This document shows, piece by piece, positions 41,216-51,734 of a DNA stretch of 64,000 nucleotides. The notes under the pieces were generated by a model. The model was not told the DNA's origin. It ran no database searches and saw only the letters and a list, made by a program, of their open reading frames with translations. Within the stretch, counting starts at the first letter, position 1. Each line of letters starts with the position of its first letter. Origin of the DNA: Conchocele bisecta (lineage: Eukaryota > Mollusca > Bivalvia > Lucinida > Thyasiridae); contig CM055265.1 in the NCBI GenBank assembly GCA_029237695.1, positions 44,323,331 through 44,387,330 of the forward strand, written 5' to 3'. The position numbers and the translations under genes are program-made.

Positions 41216-42316
41216 ATGCCAGGCCGGGGAAGACCGAGCGTGAGGGCAAGGGCCAAGAGGAGGCTGGCCGCGGCCGAACAAGCAGCGAAGCGGACCAGAC
41301 GAGACGAACCGGAGGGGGATCATGTCGAGACGGTGCGGCTGTTGTCAGCGGAGGATGATGCCATTGATGGCAATGGTGGTAATACGTCAAATCACTTCAT
41401 CGACTTTGAGTCGATTATTAATCAGGCCGGGCTCATACCCCAGAATAATCAATCCACCACCAATACTGATAGCCCAAAATTGCCACCTCGTGGCACTGAT
41501 GGCGTCACCTCTACACCCCTTTGCCCCTTAGGACGCCCCCTATTATCAGAGGTAGACATTCAACAGGTGAGATGTGCAGGGGAGGATATGGCTATGCATG
41601 TCCCACTGCAAATGAAACAAAGAATTTGGCAGAATCAGTATATAAATTTAGCCATTCTTCTCAAAGGCAGTGTTGAGTTACAAAATTTATGTTCAGGGGG
41701 TGGGGTCTTCACATTAACGCCGTCTGGCCAGCTGGAGGCCAAGGCCCCAATGAATACCGACAAGATTCAAACAATCGAGAAGTGGACCGACGCTTTTTTG
41801 ATTTTTATAAACGTTTATATTGAACGGCACACCAGTGCGGCACCAGAATTGATTCAATACATGTCCGTCATACGCGAGGCTGCATTTCATCACACAGGGT
41901 ATGCTTGGAGGGTGTATGACGAGCAATTCCGTCTGCGACAAGCAGCATCATTAGCGTCTTGGTCAAAAATCAATGCGGAACTATGGTTACGAGTCATGTC
42001 GGTTAATGTTAACCCAAGTGTGTCCCCATTACAGCGATCGGTTAACAAATCGGTGAGTGCCAACACCTGTAATTTCTTTAATAGGGGTACTTGTACCTTC
42101 CAAAATTGTAAATACAGTCACATTTGTTCAACATGCCGCGATCCCCAGCATGGGAGATGGAATTGCCCATCCGCTGGTGTGACACCTCTGAACAATCCAA
42201 ACAGTGGTGTACCACCTTTGAACAATCCAAACAGTGGTGTACCCAGAGGCGGGGCTGCATTTCGCGGGTTCAGAGGTAGGTTCAACAGAGGGGGGCGACC
42301 TTCTTTCAGACGTTAA
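41216..42316 (+). CDS. gag: Ng5 Gag-like ORF1, 366 aa, intact
   Basis: MPGRGRPSVRARAKRRLAAA basic start, variable linker, then EDMAMHVPLQMKQRIWQNQY, INLAILLKGSVELQN, WTDAFLIFINVYIERHT, YDEQFRLRQAAS and LWLRVMSV. Zinc region CNFFNRGTCTFQNCKYSHIC (CCCH) running into CSTCRDPQHGRWNC (CCHC). After it, a 12-residue unit (PLNNPNSGVP) is tandemly repeated, then the RG-rich tail. Stop TAA at 42314-42316. The pol frame overlaps by 83 bp in +1. Confidence 0.88.
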   Translation: MPGRGRPSVRARAKRRLAAAEQAAKRTRRDEPEGDHVETVRLLSAEDDAIDGNGGNTSNHFIDFESIINQAGLIPQNNQSTTNTDSPKLPPRGTDGVTSTPLCPLGRPLLSEVDIQQVRCAGEDMAMHVPLQMKQRIWQNQYINLAILLKGSVELQNLCSGGGVFTLTPSGQLEAKAPMNTDKIQTIEKWTDAFLIFINVYIERHTSAAPELIQYMSVIREAAFHHTGYAWRVYDEQFRLRQAASLASWSKINAELWLRVMSVNVNPSVSPLQRSVNKSVSANTCNFFNRGTCTFQNCKYSHICSTCRDPQHGRWNCPSAGVTPLNNPNSGVPPLNNPNSGVPRGGAAFRGFRGRFNRGGRPSFRR

Positions 42317-43954
42317 GGAGAAACGTAATAGGACGGATACACTAGGAGCTACACCGGTGTTACTTGAAAATTTAAAAGATGAATTACAGAAATATGAACA
42401 TATAGACGCGGAATATATATATAATGGTTTTAAAAATGGCTTTGCGTTACAATATATGGGCCCCCGTGAATATACTGAAGCAAGCAATTTGAAATCAGCC
42501 ACAGAAAATCCGGAAATAATTAAAAATAAAATTGATAAGAAAATTTTAGAAGGTAGAGTAGCCGGCCCTTTCCGGGATATACCATTAGCCAGGCTGAGAA
42601 TATCGCCGATCGGATTGGTCCCAAAGAAAGTGGCTGGTGAATTTAGATTGATACATCACCTTTCGTATCCGCAGGGCACTTCTGTTAATGATGGCATAGA
42701 TCCAAAATTATGTTCAGTCCAATACACTAGTTTTGATGAAGCTATTCATATGATTCAGGACTTGGGTAATGGTTGTTACTTGGCAAAAGCAGACATTAAA
42801 AATGCATTTAGATTATTACCTATTAGCCCACAGGATTTCGAATTGCTAGGGTTCAAATTTGATGAAAAATATTATTTTGACAAATGCTTGCCATTTGGTT
42901 GTTCAATTAGTTGCAGTATTTTTGAGAAATTTACAACTTTTTTAGAATTTTGTGTAAAAAATAAGTCTAATGGCAGCCACATAATACATTATTTGGATGA
43001 TTTTTTGATGGGTGGCAAAAAAGATACAACCGAATGTGCATGTATTTTGGAAATGTTTAAATGCTGTTTACAAAAATTAGGTGTTCCTATTGCGCACGAG
43101 AAAACAGAAGGGCCAAAAACAATTATAGTATTTTTGGGACTCGAGTTGGATTCTAATGAAATGGTAGTTCGGATTCCTATAGATAAGGTGCAGGAGATTG
43201 TTGAAAAAATTGGGTTAATATTGGGGAAAAAACGGGCTAAACTGCGCGAGATGCAATCACTTATCGGAGTATTGAACTTTGCTTGTAGGGTAGTAGTTCC
43301 AGGGAGACCTTTTTGCCGGCGCCTTATAAATTCAATTTGCGGCCTATCCAAACCCCATCACCATGTAAGAATCAAAAATGACATTCGTCGAGATCTAAAG
43401 ATGTGGTTAGAATTTTTCAAAAAATTTAATGGGGTGTCAGTGTTTCATGATCGTTTTTGGGCATCTAGTGCCGATTTGCAGTTATATACAGACAGTGCAG
43501 CCGCTATGGTCTGGGGTTCGGGGCATATTTCCAGGGGAAATGGTTGTGTGCCCAATGGCCGGATGATCGGTTTATAAATGGAATGACAGATGATATTACG
43601 GTTTTGGAATTGTTCCCATTATTAGTATCATTATACATTTGGGGCAGTGAGTTACAAAACAAAAAGGTCATGTTTATGTGCGATAATATGGCCGTGGTTT
43701 ATATCATAAATAGTATGTCTTCTAAGGCAGACAACGTTATGGTTATTCTCCGAGCGTTCACATTAAAATGTTTACAGTTGAATATCGTGTGCAAAGCAAC
43801 TCATGTCAGTGGTAAAAGGAATGTTTTAACCGACAGCCTTTCTCGCTTACAGATAGACAAATTTCGTCATCTCGCGCCTTGGGCGGACCTCGAGCCAGCA
43901 GTAATGCCCTCCCATCTATGGAAAATATTCAATCAACAGTCGGAAATCTTATAA
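42234..43954 (+). pseudogene. pol: Ng5 Pol (RT + RNase H), one frameshift
   Basis: RT: ARLRISPIGLVPKK, FRLIHHLSYPQGTSVND, LAKADIKNAFRLLPIS, FGCSISCS, HYLDDFLMGGKK. Connection FLGLELDSNE, MQSLIGVLNFACR. RNase H begins LQLYTDSAAA; the frame is lost around 43505-43520 and resumes as CAQWPDDRFINGMTDDITVL, ELFPLLVSLYIW, MCDNMAVVYIIN, LTDSLSRLQ, ending SHLWKIFNQQSEIL. Single indel in otherwise well-kept sequence. Confidence 0.88.
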
Positions 43955-44832
43955 CAGCGAGTATATCGCAAAATACAAATTTAGCATACAAAACAGCACA
44001 GGTTTCATTTGACCGTTTTTGTCGAAATTACGGATTAGCGCGACAATGGCCGATATCTGTAAATCACATGGTTTTGTACATTTCATACTGCTTTGAAATG
44101 GGTTATGCGGCATCTACTATTTCTTCTTATGTAGCTGGCATTAGTTTTCACCATAAAATAACATAGTATGCCAGACCCAACAGATGTATTTATTGTAAAA
44201 AAGTTGCTGGAGGGTTGCCGGCGTTCTCGTGGAACCCACGATATTAGGGCCCCTATCACGGAAAAAATTCTTTTGAAAATTGTAAATATTTTGAGGATCA
44301 TTTGTAACTCTGAATTTGAAAGTATATTATTTAAAGCATTGTTTACATTGGCATATTTTGGGTTGTTCAGGGTGGGGGAACTTGTATTTACAACGCAAAG
44401 TTATGCAGATAGACCTCTGAGGTTGAATGACGTTCAATTAGAAATGCAGATTCCACCAGCAGTTAGAGTGCAAATCCGGCACTCAAAAAATAATCAGAGG
44501 GGCAATCCGACAGTGCTTAGAATCCCACAAAATGAAGATATTGATATTTGCTGTGTTAGAGCAGTGTCTAAATATTTGCAGGTTAGGCCGCACACAGTTT
44601 ATAACAGTAATTTTTTCTGCCATGCCGACAACTCTCCAGTGACACGTACCCAATTTTCTGGTGTCTTATCAAAAGCAATCAGACACTTAGGTTTACCTGT
44701 TGGGAATTATAAAAGTCATTCATTCAGGATTGGCCGGGCTACTTCATTACACTTAAACGGGCTGAGTGGTGACGTAATAAAGCAGATGGGTATTGGCATT
44801 CTCATGCATATGTTAGTTATATTCGCATATAA
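43918..44832 (+). pseudogene. Ng5 tyrosine recombinase, two frameshifts
   Basis: ATG at 43918 inside CATCTATGG of pol: MENIQSTVGNLITASISQNT. FEMGYAASTISSYVAGISF. Frame lost at HHKIT (44164-44166), resumes PDPTDVFIVKKLLEGCRRSR. Catalytic part: TLAYFGLFRVGELVF, IRHSKNNQRG, HSFRIGRATSLH; a second indel near 44791 precedes WHSHAYVSYIRI with the catalytic Tyr, stop at 44830-44832. Confidence 0.82.
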
Positions 44833-44859
44833 TCGGCACTTTAGCCTGTATCTTTACAG

Positions 44860-45455
44860 ATATTTGGATAGTGGGCGATTCTTTGGTCCGGAATGCGGCA
44901 CAGGAGGCCCAGGCTATGGGTATCAGCAATTTAGGTCTCGGAGAGGGAAAGCGTGTCATCTGGATGGGGAAAGGAGGAATGCAGTGGGGGGACTTGCAAT
45001 CCAAGCTGCAATATGAGATGTTGTTTCGTCAGACACCAATTATGATTGTATTGCATTTGGGTGGCAATAGCTTGGTCCAAAACAGAACGTTTGGATTCAT
45101 CAATAAAATTGAAAGAGACATCAAGCATATTTGTTCGGTTTTCAACACTTCGATGCTGGTTTGGACCAATATATTGCCACGGTTGTCATGGCGTGGAGCG
45201 GTACAAGACACAGCAGATCAAATGGAGGCTAAACGGAGGCGCGTTAATAGGGGGGCGAAACGGGAAATCCGCAGATACCGTTTTGGAAAGGTTATTGTTC
45301 CGGGTAAAATTAATGTCCATGACACCTCTTTATTCAATGAAAGAGACGGTACACATTTGACCAATAAGGGCAATGTAATATTGATCGAATCTTGGAAATT
45401 GGGCGTTAAAGCGTTTTTGGAGGATCCAACCAGGAACTGCTTTTATTATTATTGA
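44860..45455 (+). CDS. Ng5 SGNH/GDSL-type hydrolase exon
   Basis: Follows TATCTTTACAG (AG at 44858-44859), phase 1: IWIVGDSLVRNAAQEAQ. Block II GKGGMQWGDL, block III LHLGGNSLVQN (the usual Asn kept, next Asp replaced by Ser), block V RDGTHLTNKG. Basic KRRRVNRGAKREIRRYRFGK. Open to TGA at 45453-45455. As in the other copies no ATG precedes GDSL in frame. Confidence 0.8.
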
Positions 45456-45679
45456 CTTGGGTAAAGCTTGCGGGTTAGCGGAGTACAGTATCTTTGCCTG
45501 GTTAACAACTCTGCAGTCACCAATTTACCAGTGTGCATTATTACCGTCAGTATTATTTTTGTTGACTTTTTGTTTTCTGTTTTTTCTCATGACCGGCCAC
45601 TCACCAGCCACAAAACCCCACCCTACCCCCCCCCCCCCCCACCGTCCATTAAATCTATATTTCAAGTTAAGCTTGTCCT

Positions 45680-45734
45680 CTATAATTGGGGGACAAATTT
45701 TATGGAGCTAAAATTTGCTGTGGCGGAATTATAG
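45680..45734 (+). promoter_or_regulatory. Ng5 copy of conserved hairpin at the start of B1
   Basis: CTATAATT (45680-45687) then GGGGGAC; TGTGGCGG then AATTATAG (45727-45734). The eight pairs are perfect; position 4 is T:A here where Ng2/Ng6 have G:C. Confidence 0.7.
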
Positions 45735-46324
45735 CGGCCAGGGGTCGGGGTGCCACTTTGGGTAGGCACATTTATCTATTGTGCTATATCTAGCACATCT
45801 ATATATTGTGCTGGATCTTCGCTACCTAAATTATCACATAGTTTATATATTGTATTGTATAGAGGGCAGATAAAGTACATCTATATATTGTACTATATGT
45901 ATATCTGTGTCACTCTAATTTGAAGAAAAAATAAATTCACAACTAATTACAAAATTTAAATGGTATAATTAGGGAGCAGTTATGGTGCATCTAACCTTTG
46001 TGTGCATCGTTAGTGGTTTCCCTAATTCTTTGGAACTTTACTGTAAAGAAGAATGAATACATACAATAGATACATGTAGACATTTAAATACATATAAATT
46101 TAGTATTATTGTCTAAAATCTAATTCGGGCAATAAAGGTTGCATTTATGTATGGCAACAATCTATGAGGCACTCCGACCTTTTCAGTGATGCTTGAAGCT
46201 GCTGTGATCAAATGCTCCATTCTAAACTAGATGTACATGTATTTCAAAATACACGGCAATATATAAGCCAAACTAACAAATGTGTTTGTGTGCCGTAGCA
46301 TTTATTATGGCCATCGTTAAATAA
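45727..46324 (+). repeat. Ng5 B1 repeat
   Basis: Non-coding, TAAATTATCACATAGTTTAT and CTATATATTGTGCT motifs. Ends GCCATCGTTAAATAA directly before A2. Positions 45798-45851 recur at 47592-47645, the surviving part of B2. Confidence 0.7.
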
Positions 46325-46531
46325 TTCTGGTTATCGCATTTATAGCTATAACCGTATTTATTTACGGGGTCAGTGTCTGTTTCGTGCCTGGGGACGAAAG
46401 TACATGCGCACGATGGGCCAGGGACGAACTTGTTGGGGAACGAACATATATAAATTTAATGCAGTGCGCATGCGTTCAATCCCGTTCAGCTGACTTCCTT
46501 TTCCGGATCTAATTTGTAGCGAACAGCTTAG
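46325..46531 (+). repeat. Ng5 A2 repeat
   Basis: 207 bp copy of A1. Followed at once by CCCACCCACCACTCCCC. The next ~1.05 kb (46532-47585) are unique and non-coding. Confidence 0.85.
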
Positions 46532-47645
46532 CCCACCCACCACTCCCCGAATACCGTAATAAGAATTTAGGCTAACATGTATACGCATGTCACTATTGCT
46601 CATGGCGTTGCTATTGGTTTCTCAGACAGATGTGGCATGTCGGATAAACATCATGAACGTGATAAAAGAGACTCCCGAATGAGCAGTGGCCAGGCTTATA
46701 AGCATAAATATTAATAATTCAGGGATATGTCGAGTTAAGATTAAAAGTCAAAGTCCAAGTTTGCAAGTCTTATAATAAGGGTTTGTTTGCTGGAAACTGG
46801 CCGTTCGGTAGTCTGGCAGCCATCTGTCTGGGAATTTAGCAGCGTAGTGATGTTCAATGGTTTTGAGGAACTATGAGTGGAAATGCTGCCTAGTGTTTTC
46901 TCGTTTCAGTAGTATTGTGTGGTCCACTACATGTACAATGGGCAAAGACGATACAGACTCGACTACCGAATCAAGCATACCAGAAGTGTGACTGGTGGAC
47001 CAGTCTGTTCAACAATTCGATTGTGTTTTATACCCCTGTCATACAGAGTATTTCGAGGGGTATATAGTTTTCGCCTTTCTGTCCTGGTTTTTCTATCATG
47101 CTTAGGCTCACATTAGCATTATCTTTGAGTCCTTGTTGCAGCAGCTGTCAATAATTGGCCTGATTTTAGGTCATAACAGGCGAAAATATACCACGTCTGT
47201 ACTCTTATATATATTAATGTTGGATAAATTGAAGCTTTTGTTTTTAATGAAAATAAAATGGTATAAATAAGGGGAGGAGTGCTTCATCTCGTCGACTGCT
47301 AGTCGGAGTTAAATCCATTTTATCAATATTCATCCTTAGAGAGGCTTTTAGACATTGGCGCAATCTTTAGGTGTGGGATTGTCTCCCTTGTCATGGTATT
47401 GACCACGCTCTATCGGCTGATGGTTTAACCGTTGGGGGGGATTTTCTCATATACATAACAGTTTGTGCGATATTTATATAATATCCATACACTGGTTACG
47501 GTATAGCCAAGCAGACATAATTCTACTGACAATCTGCATGGCGTAATATAGTAGCCGTCATTTCTTTGGGTATATTAGTGGGATGGGCCACGTCTATCTA
47601 TTGTGCTGGATCTTCGCTACCTAAATTATCACATAGTTTATATAT

Positions 47646-47857
47646 TATGAGATAATGTCTTTCGATATTATTCTCCGTTTATTTTAGCTAGTCATTGTCG
47701 CAATTTTGCTCATTGGTCCCCTGGGGGGTTTATAGCGCTAATTGGTCGAGTCGGCTTGGGTGCGAACAATATTGAGACCGACCGGTTGCTAGAGAAACAA
47801 TCTCTTCCGCTTCCGGTTTAATCTAGGCGAGGTTTATGGAAAAAATCTCTCAAATTT
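47646..47857 (+). repeat. Ng6 A1 repeat
   Basis: Starts TATGAGATAATGTC. 28 bp before gag. Related copies: 53302-53513 (A2) and the solitary repeat at 28731. Confidence 0.86.
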
Positions 47858-47885
47858 TTATTACAATCCATCTTCATCTTACATC

Positions 47886-48930
47886 ATGCCTGGCAGGGGA
47901 CGTCCACGCAAGGACGCACAGCGCGTGCGCCGGGTGAGAGGCGAGGAAGCGGCGGCGAGTTGAGGTGTCGTATGACGAAGTGGAACGGGTCAACTTGGGC
48001 TTGGGAATTGAGGACGAGGATTTGGCCGCTCCATCAAATCGGCCCCATGAGGGTATGATGGATTTTGAGACGTTGCTCAAACAAGCGGCAGAGCACGATA
48101 ATGCTTTCCCCCCAATGGATGGCCTTTTCAGTTGTCAAAGCCCCCCAAATCCCGAAAGTCTCCCAAATCCCCACACAGTATCTCAAAGGCAAAGCCCATC
48201 AGATCAGCCAACCATTTCATGTGCTGATGATGAATTCACGGCACATGTACCAGAGCACATTTGTGCAAAAATATGGGAAAACAAATATATTAATTTGTCC
48301 GTTTTATTGAAGGGCGGTGTTGACATTGATGAGATATCGTCGGGGGTGTGCTTAGGTTAAATGACCAGGGTTTTTTAGAAACCAAGCCAAAATATTCCAC
48401 AGAAAAAATCCAAAATCTTAATTCTTGGACAGATGCCTTTTTGATATTTGCAAGCATATACATGCGCAAACACCCTGGACAGGGGCCGGACTTGTTACAT
48501 TACATGTCGGTGATCAGGGAGGCGGCCCGTAGACAGGGGGGGCTAGCATGGAGGGAATACGATGAGCAGTTTCGATTACGACAGGGTGTCAAATTTCAGA
48601 GTTGGTGCAACATAAATCCAGATTTATGGCTGCGGGTTATGACTGCGCCAACCTCGGTGACCCATCAGGCTATCAATTTCAAAGCGAAGAAAGCTCGATG
48701 CCTAGATTTTAATAGAGGGGCCTGCCGCTGGAACCCCTGCAAATATTTACATAATTGCTCGGAATGTAATTCAAATGCACATTCAAAAATAAATTGTCCA
48801 TCAAGTGTTACCATGGTTACCGACTCAAATCGTGGTCAGGAAAATAGTCGTTCATTTCGTGGACGGGGGGATTTACAAACCGCCGAGGTCGATCATCAGA
48901 CTCCCGTCGAGGCGGATATTTCTGAAACAT
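47886..48930 (+). pseudogene. gag: Ng6 Gag region, two frameshifts, fused to Pol
   Basis: MPGRGRPRKDAQRVRRVRGE at 47886, frame lost near 47960; EGMMDFETLLKQAAEHDNAF and DDEFTAHVPEHICAKIWENK in the second frame; near 48350 the third frame begins with LRLNDQGFLETKPKY, WTDAFLIFASIYMRKHPG, YDEQFRLRQGV. Fingers CLDFNRGACRWNPCKYLHNC and CSECNSNAHSKINC. After a G run (48865-48871) two frames are open together: the RG-rich gag tail (FTNRRGRSSDSRRGGYF) and the frame leading on into Pol. Confidence 0.8.
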
Positions 48931-50552
48931 TGTTCGAGTTGGCACATACCCCGATCAAACTGAATTTTTTAACTCGAGAATTATCAGGCTACGATGAGGC
49001 TGAGGCGGAATTTTTGCGAGATGGTTTCAGAACAGGTTTTCCATTGAATTATAATGGGCCAAGGATCGCGACAGATGCCCGGAATTTGCAATCTGCTGTG
49101 TTGAATCCTCAGATTGTTAAGGCTAAAATAAGTAAAGAAATTGCTGAGGGTCGCGTTCAGGGACCATTTGTTAACCCACCTTTCAAAACATTAAGAATTT
49201 CACCGTTAGGATTAGTTCCTAAGAAACAGCCTAACGAATACAGGTTAATACACCACCTATCATATCCGGATGGCCAATCTTTGAATGATTATATTGATCC
49301 GGCATTGTGTTCGGTCCAATACACACATTTTGATGAGGCAGTTGAAATGGTTCAGGACTTGGGTTCTGGGGCGTTACTGGGTAAAGCCGATATAAAAAGC
49401 GCGTTTCGGCTTTTATGTGTTTCACCAAAAGATTTTGATCAACTAGGTTTTAAATTTGAAAATGAATTTTATTTTGACAAAGCAATGCCCTTCGGTTGTT
49501 CAATTAGTTGCGCGACATTTGAAAGATTTGGTAAATTTCTGGAATTTGTAGTGAGACGCAAGAGTAAGGTGGGTGCTTTAGTTCGTTATTTAGATGATTT
49601 TCTTTTTGGGGGAAAACCAGGCTCAGACCATTGTAAGTTAATTATGCTCGAGTTTCTTAAAAGCATGTCAAGTTTGGGTGTACCTGTAGCGGATGAGAAA
49701 ACAGAAGGTCCACAAACTGTAATTTGTTTTCTAGGTCTGGAGATTGATTCCGAGAAAATGATTGTCCGCATACCGATGCCGAAAGTTATCGAAATTCTAG
49801 AAAAAATTCAGTTTGTGTTAAGTAAGGAGAAAGTTACGCTGCGACATATGCAATCACTAATTGGGTCACTCAACTTTGCTTGTCGTGCAGTGCCCCCTGG
49901 TAGACCATTCTGTCGGAGACTTGTAAACTCCATTAGGGGTCTCACAAAGCCACATCATCATTTGAGAATAAACAAAAGTATCAAACAAGATTTGTGGATG
50001 TGGCAACAATTTTTCGCCCAATTTAATGGTATCTCAGTTTTTCATGACCGTTTTTGGGTGTCAAGTGAAGATTTTCAGTTGTTTACCGATAGTGCAGCAG
50101 GGTTAGGCCTTGGTTTTGGCATCTATTTTGGGGGCAAGTGGACTTATGCCCAGTGGCCAAATGAATGGCACAATAACGGACTGACTAATGATATTACTGT
50201 TCTTGAATTATTCCCCTTAATGGTTGCTTTGTACATTTGGGGTGATCAGCTACAGAATAAGAAAGTGTTGTTCAGGTGTGACAATATGGCTGTGGTGGCT
50301 ATTGTCAATACAATGACATCAAAATCTGACAATGTGATGGTTTTGCTTCGTGCATTAACATTGAAATGCCTACAGTTGAATTTGATGGTGAAGGCGGCAC
50401 ATGTCGAAGGTGCAAAAAATGTTATAACAGATAGTTTGTCTCGTTTGCAGATAAGAAAGTTCCGCGAGCTTGCCCCAGGAGCAGAGGCCGAGCCTGCCAA
50501 AGTACCAAGCCATCTATGGGAGATATTTGCGCTAGAAAAGAACAGTTGCTAG
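48348..50552 (+). CDS. pol: Ng6 Gag C-terminus + RT + RNase H in one open frame (734 aa)
   Basis: One uninterrupted frame covers the Gag core and zinc fingers (to about residue 165), then Pol: FKTLRISPLGLVPKK, YRLIHHLSYPDGQSLNDYID, LGKADIKSAFRLLCVS, FGCSISCAT, RYLDDFLFGGKPG, FLGLEIDSEK, MQSLIGSLNFACRA. RNase H: FQLFTDSAAGLGLGFGIYFG, TVLELFPLMVALYIW, FRCDNMAVVAIVN, ITDSLSRLQ. It ends SHLWEIFALEKNSC. The RT and RNase H catalytic carboxylates are all present. In the other copies gag and pol lie in different frames, so the fusion here probably stems from an indel in the G run. Confidence 0.9.
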   Translation: MLRLNDQGFLETKPKYSTEKIQNLNSWTDAFLIFASIYMRKHPGQGPDLLHYMSVIREAARRQGGLAWREYDEQFRLRQGVKFQSWCNINPDLWLRVMTAPTSVTHQAINFKAKKARCLDFNRGACRWNPCKYLHNCSECNSNAHSKINCPSSVTMVTDSNRGQENSRSFRGRGDLQTAEVDHQTPVEADISETLFELAHTPIKLNFLTRELSGYDEAEAEFLRDGFRTGFPLNYNGPRIATDARNLQSAVLNPQIVKAKISKEIAEGRVQGPFVNPPFKTLRISPLGLVPKKQPNEYRLIHHLSYPDGQSLNDYIDPALCSVQYTHFDEAVEMVQDLGSGALLGKADIKSAFRLLCVSPKDFDQLGFKFENEFYFDKAMPFGCSISCATFERFGKFLEFVVRRKSKVGALVRYLDDFLFGGKPGSDHCKLIMLEFLKSMSSLGVPVADEKTEGPQTVICFLGLEIDSEKMIVRIPMPKVIEILEKIQFVLSKEKVTLRHMQSLIGSLNFACRAVPPGRPFCRRLVNSIRGLTKPHHHLRINKSIKQDLWMWQQFFAQFNGISVFHDRFWVSSEDFQLFTDSAAGLGLGFGIYFGGKWTYAQWPNEWHNNGLTNDITVLELFPLMVALYIWGDQLQNKKVLFRCDNMAVVAIVNTMTSKSDNVMVLLRALTLKCLQLNLMVKAAHVEGAKNVITDSLSRLQIRKFRELAPGAEAEPAKVPSHLWEIFALEKNSC

Positions 50553-51426
50553 GTGCTAGTCTGGCACATAATTAATTTTCAGTATATAAGAATGCAGTCA
50601 AAACTTTTTCCGAATTTAGGACACAGTACAGAATGCAAGAAGCTTGGCCTGCTCCAGTCACACATATTGTACATTTCATTTCATGTTGCTTTGAGAAGGG
50701 ATACTCTGCAGCTACGATATCCACATATATATCTGGAATTGCATTTGTTCATAAAATAAATAACTGGCACGATCCAACAGGATTATTTGTGGTAAAAAAA
50801 TTGCTTGAAGGGTGCCGCAGTCGCGACCTTGTAGTGATAACAGAGCTCCGATCACACTTTCTGTTCTGACGCGTGTGGTTGGTGCTTTGCATAATGTTTG
50901 TTTTTCCAGCTATGAAGTGAAGATTTTTACTGCTGCATATTTAATTACTTATTATGGCATGCTTCGCGTCAGCGAAGTGGTGTTCACCACACAGGCGCAG
51001 GCTAACCAACCTTTACTGATTACAGATATGGTAATTGAACCCAACAATAAAGCATTACAGATACGAATTAGGTTGTCGAAGACAAATCAGAATGGCCCCC
51101 CCACTATTTTACGCATACCGATGACTGAATCGAAGGTGACATGCTGTATTAACGCTATGCAACAGTATTTAGCTGTACGACCACATTATCAGGGTTTTTT
51201 ATTTTGTCACACAGATAAGTCCCCACTAAAGCGATCACAGTTTTCTGGTGTTTTGTCCAAGACAATCCGATCTCTTGGGTTACCGGTGGGGGTTTTTAAA
51301 AGCCATTCGTTCAGAATTGGGCGAGCTACCAGCTTAGCATCGCAAGGCATCTCCTCGGAAACCATCCAGAGGATGGGGAGATGGCAGTCAAATGCTTACA
51401 AGAAATATATAAGATTGGATGTCTAA
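50516..51426 (+). pseudogene. Ng6 tyrosine recombinase, one stop and one frameshift
   Basis: ATG at 50516 in CATCTATGG: MGDICARKEQLLGASLAHN then TAA near 50573 where the other copies have Thr, then VYKNAVKTFSEFRTQYRM, FEKGYSAATISTYISGIAF. Frame change near 50835; then SDNRAPITLSVLTRV, ITYYGMLRVSEVVF, IRLSKTNQNG, HSFRIGRATSLASQG and MGRWQSNAYKKYIRLDV with the catalytic Tyr. Stop at 51424-51426, followed by a C-rich run (51437-51464). Confidence 0.83.
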
Positions 51427-51734
51427 CATGTATCTGCCCCCCCCACCCCCCCCCCCCCCCCCCCCTTTTGTAGTTATTGTTTTTCTTGGGGACCGTACCC
51501 CGCTGGTTATGGAGTGCATTTTTTGCCATGTTGAAGGCTCTGTGACCACCGCTGTACCCGTGCCGTATTTTTCTATGGCTTTTTGTTACTGTGATGTTGG
51601 CCCTGCTCATTGCCCCCCTTAGGATTTATTCCTCTATTTTAATTCACAGGTAATTGATAGTATTAGTATTAGTCTTATTAGCAAACATTAATTATCAATG
51701 AATCATGAAATATCAATGACAATGTCTGTTTCAG

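Larger units (their letters stand above)
40960..47645 (+). mobile_element. Ng5: Ngaro-type element inserted in Ng4, itself cut by Ng6
   Basis: A1 40960-41166; gag 41216-42316; pol to 43954; YR to 44832; hydrolase 44860-45455; B1 about 45727-46324; A2 46325-46531; unique segment; start of B2 about 47585-47645. A1 and A2 (207 bp each) differ at about two positions. TAA precedes both A copies. B2 is lost after its first ~60 bp, where Ng6 begins. Confidence 0.85.

Noticed and set aside
51419..51622. Pro-rich ORF after the Ng6 recombinase
   Set aside because: Caused by a C homopolymer tract; no counterpart in other copies.
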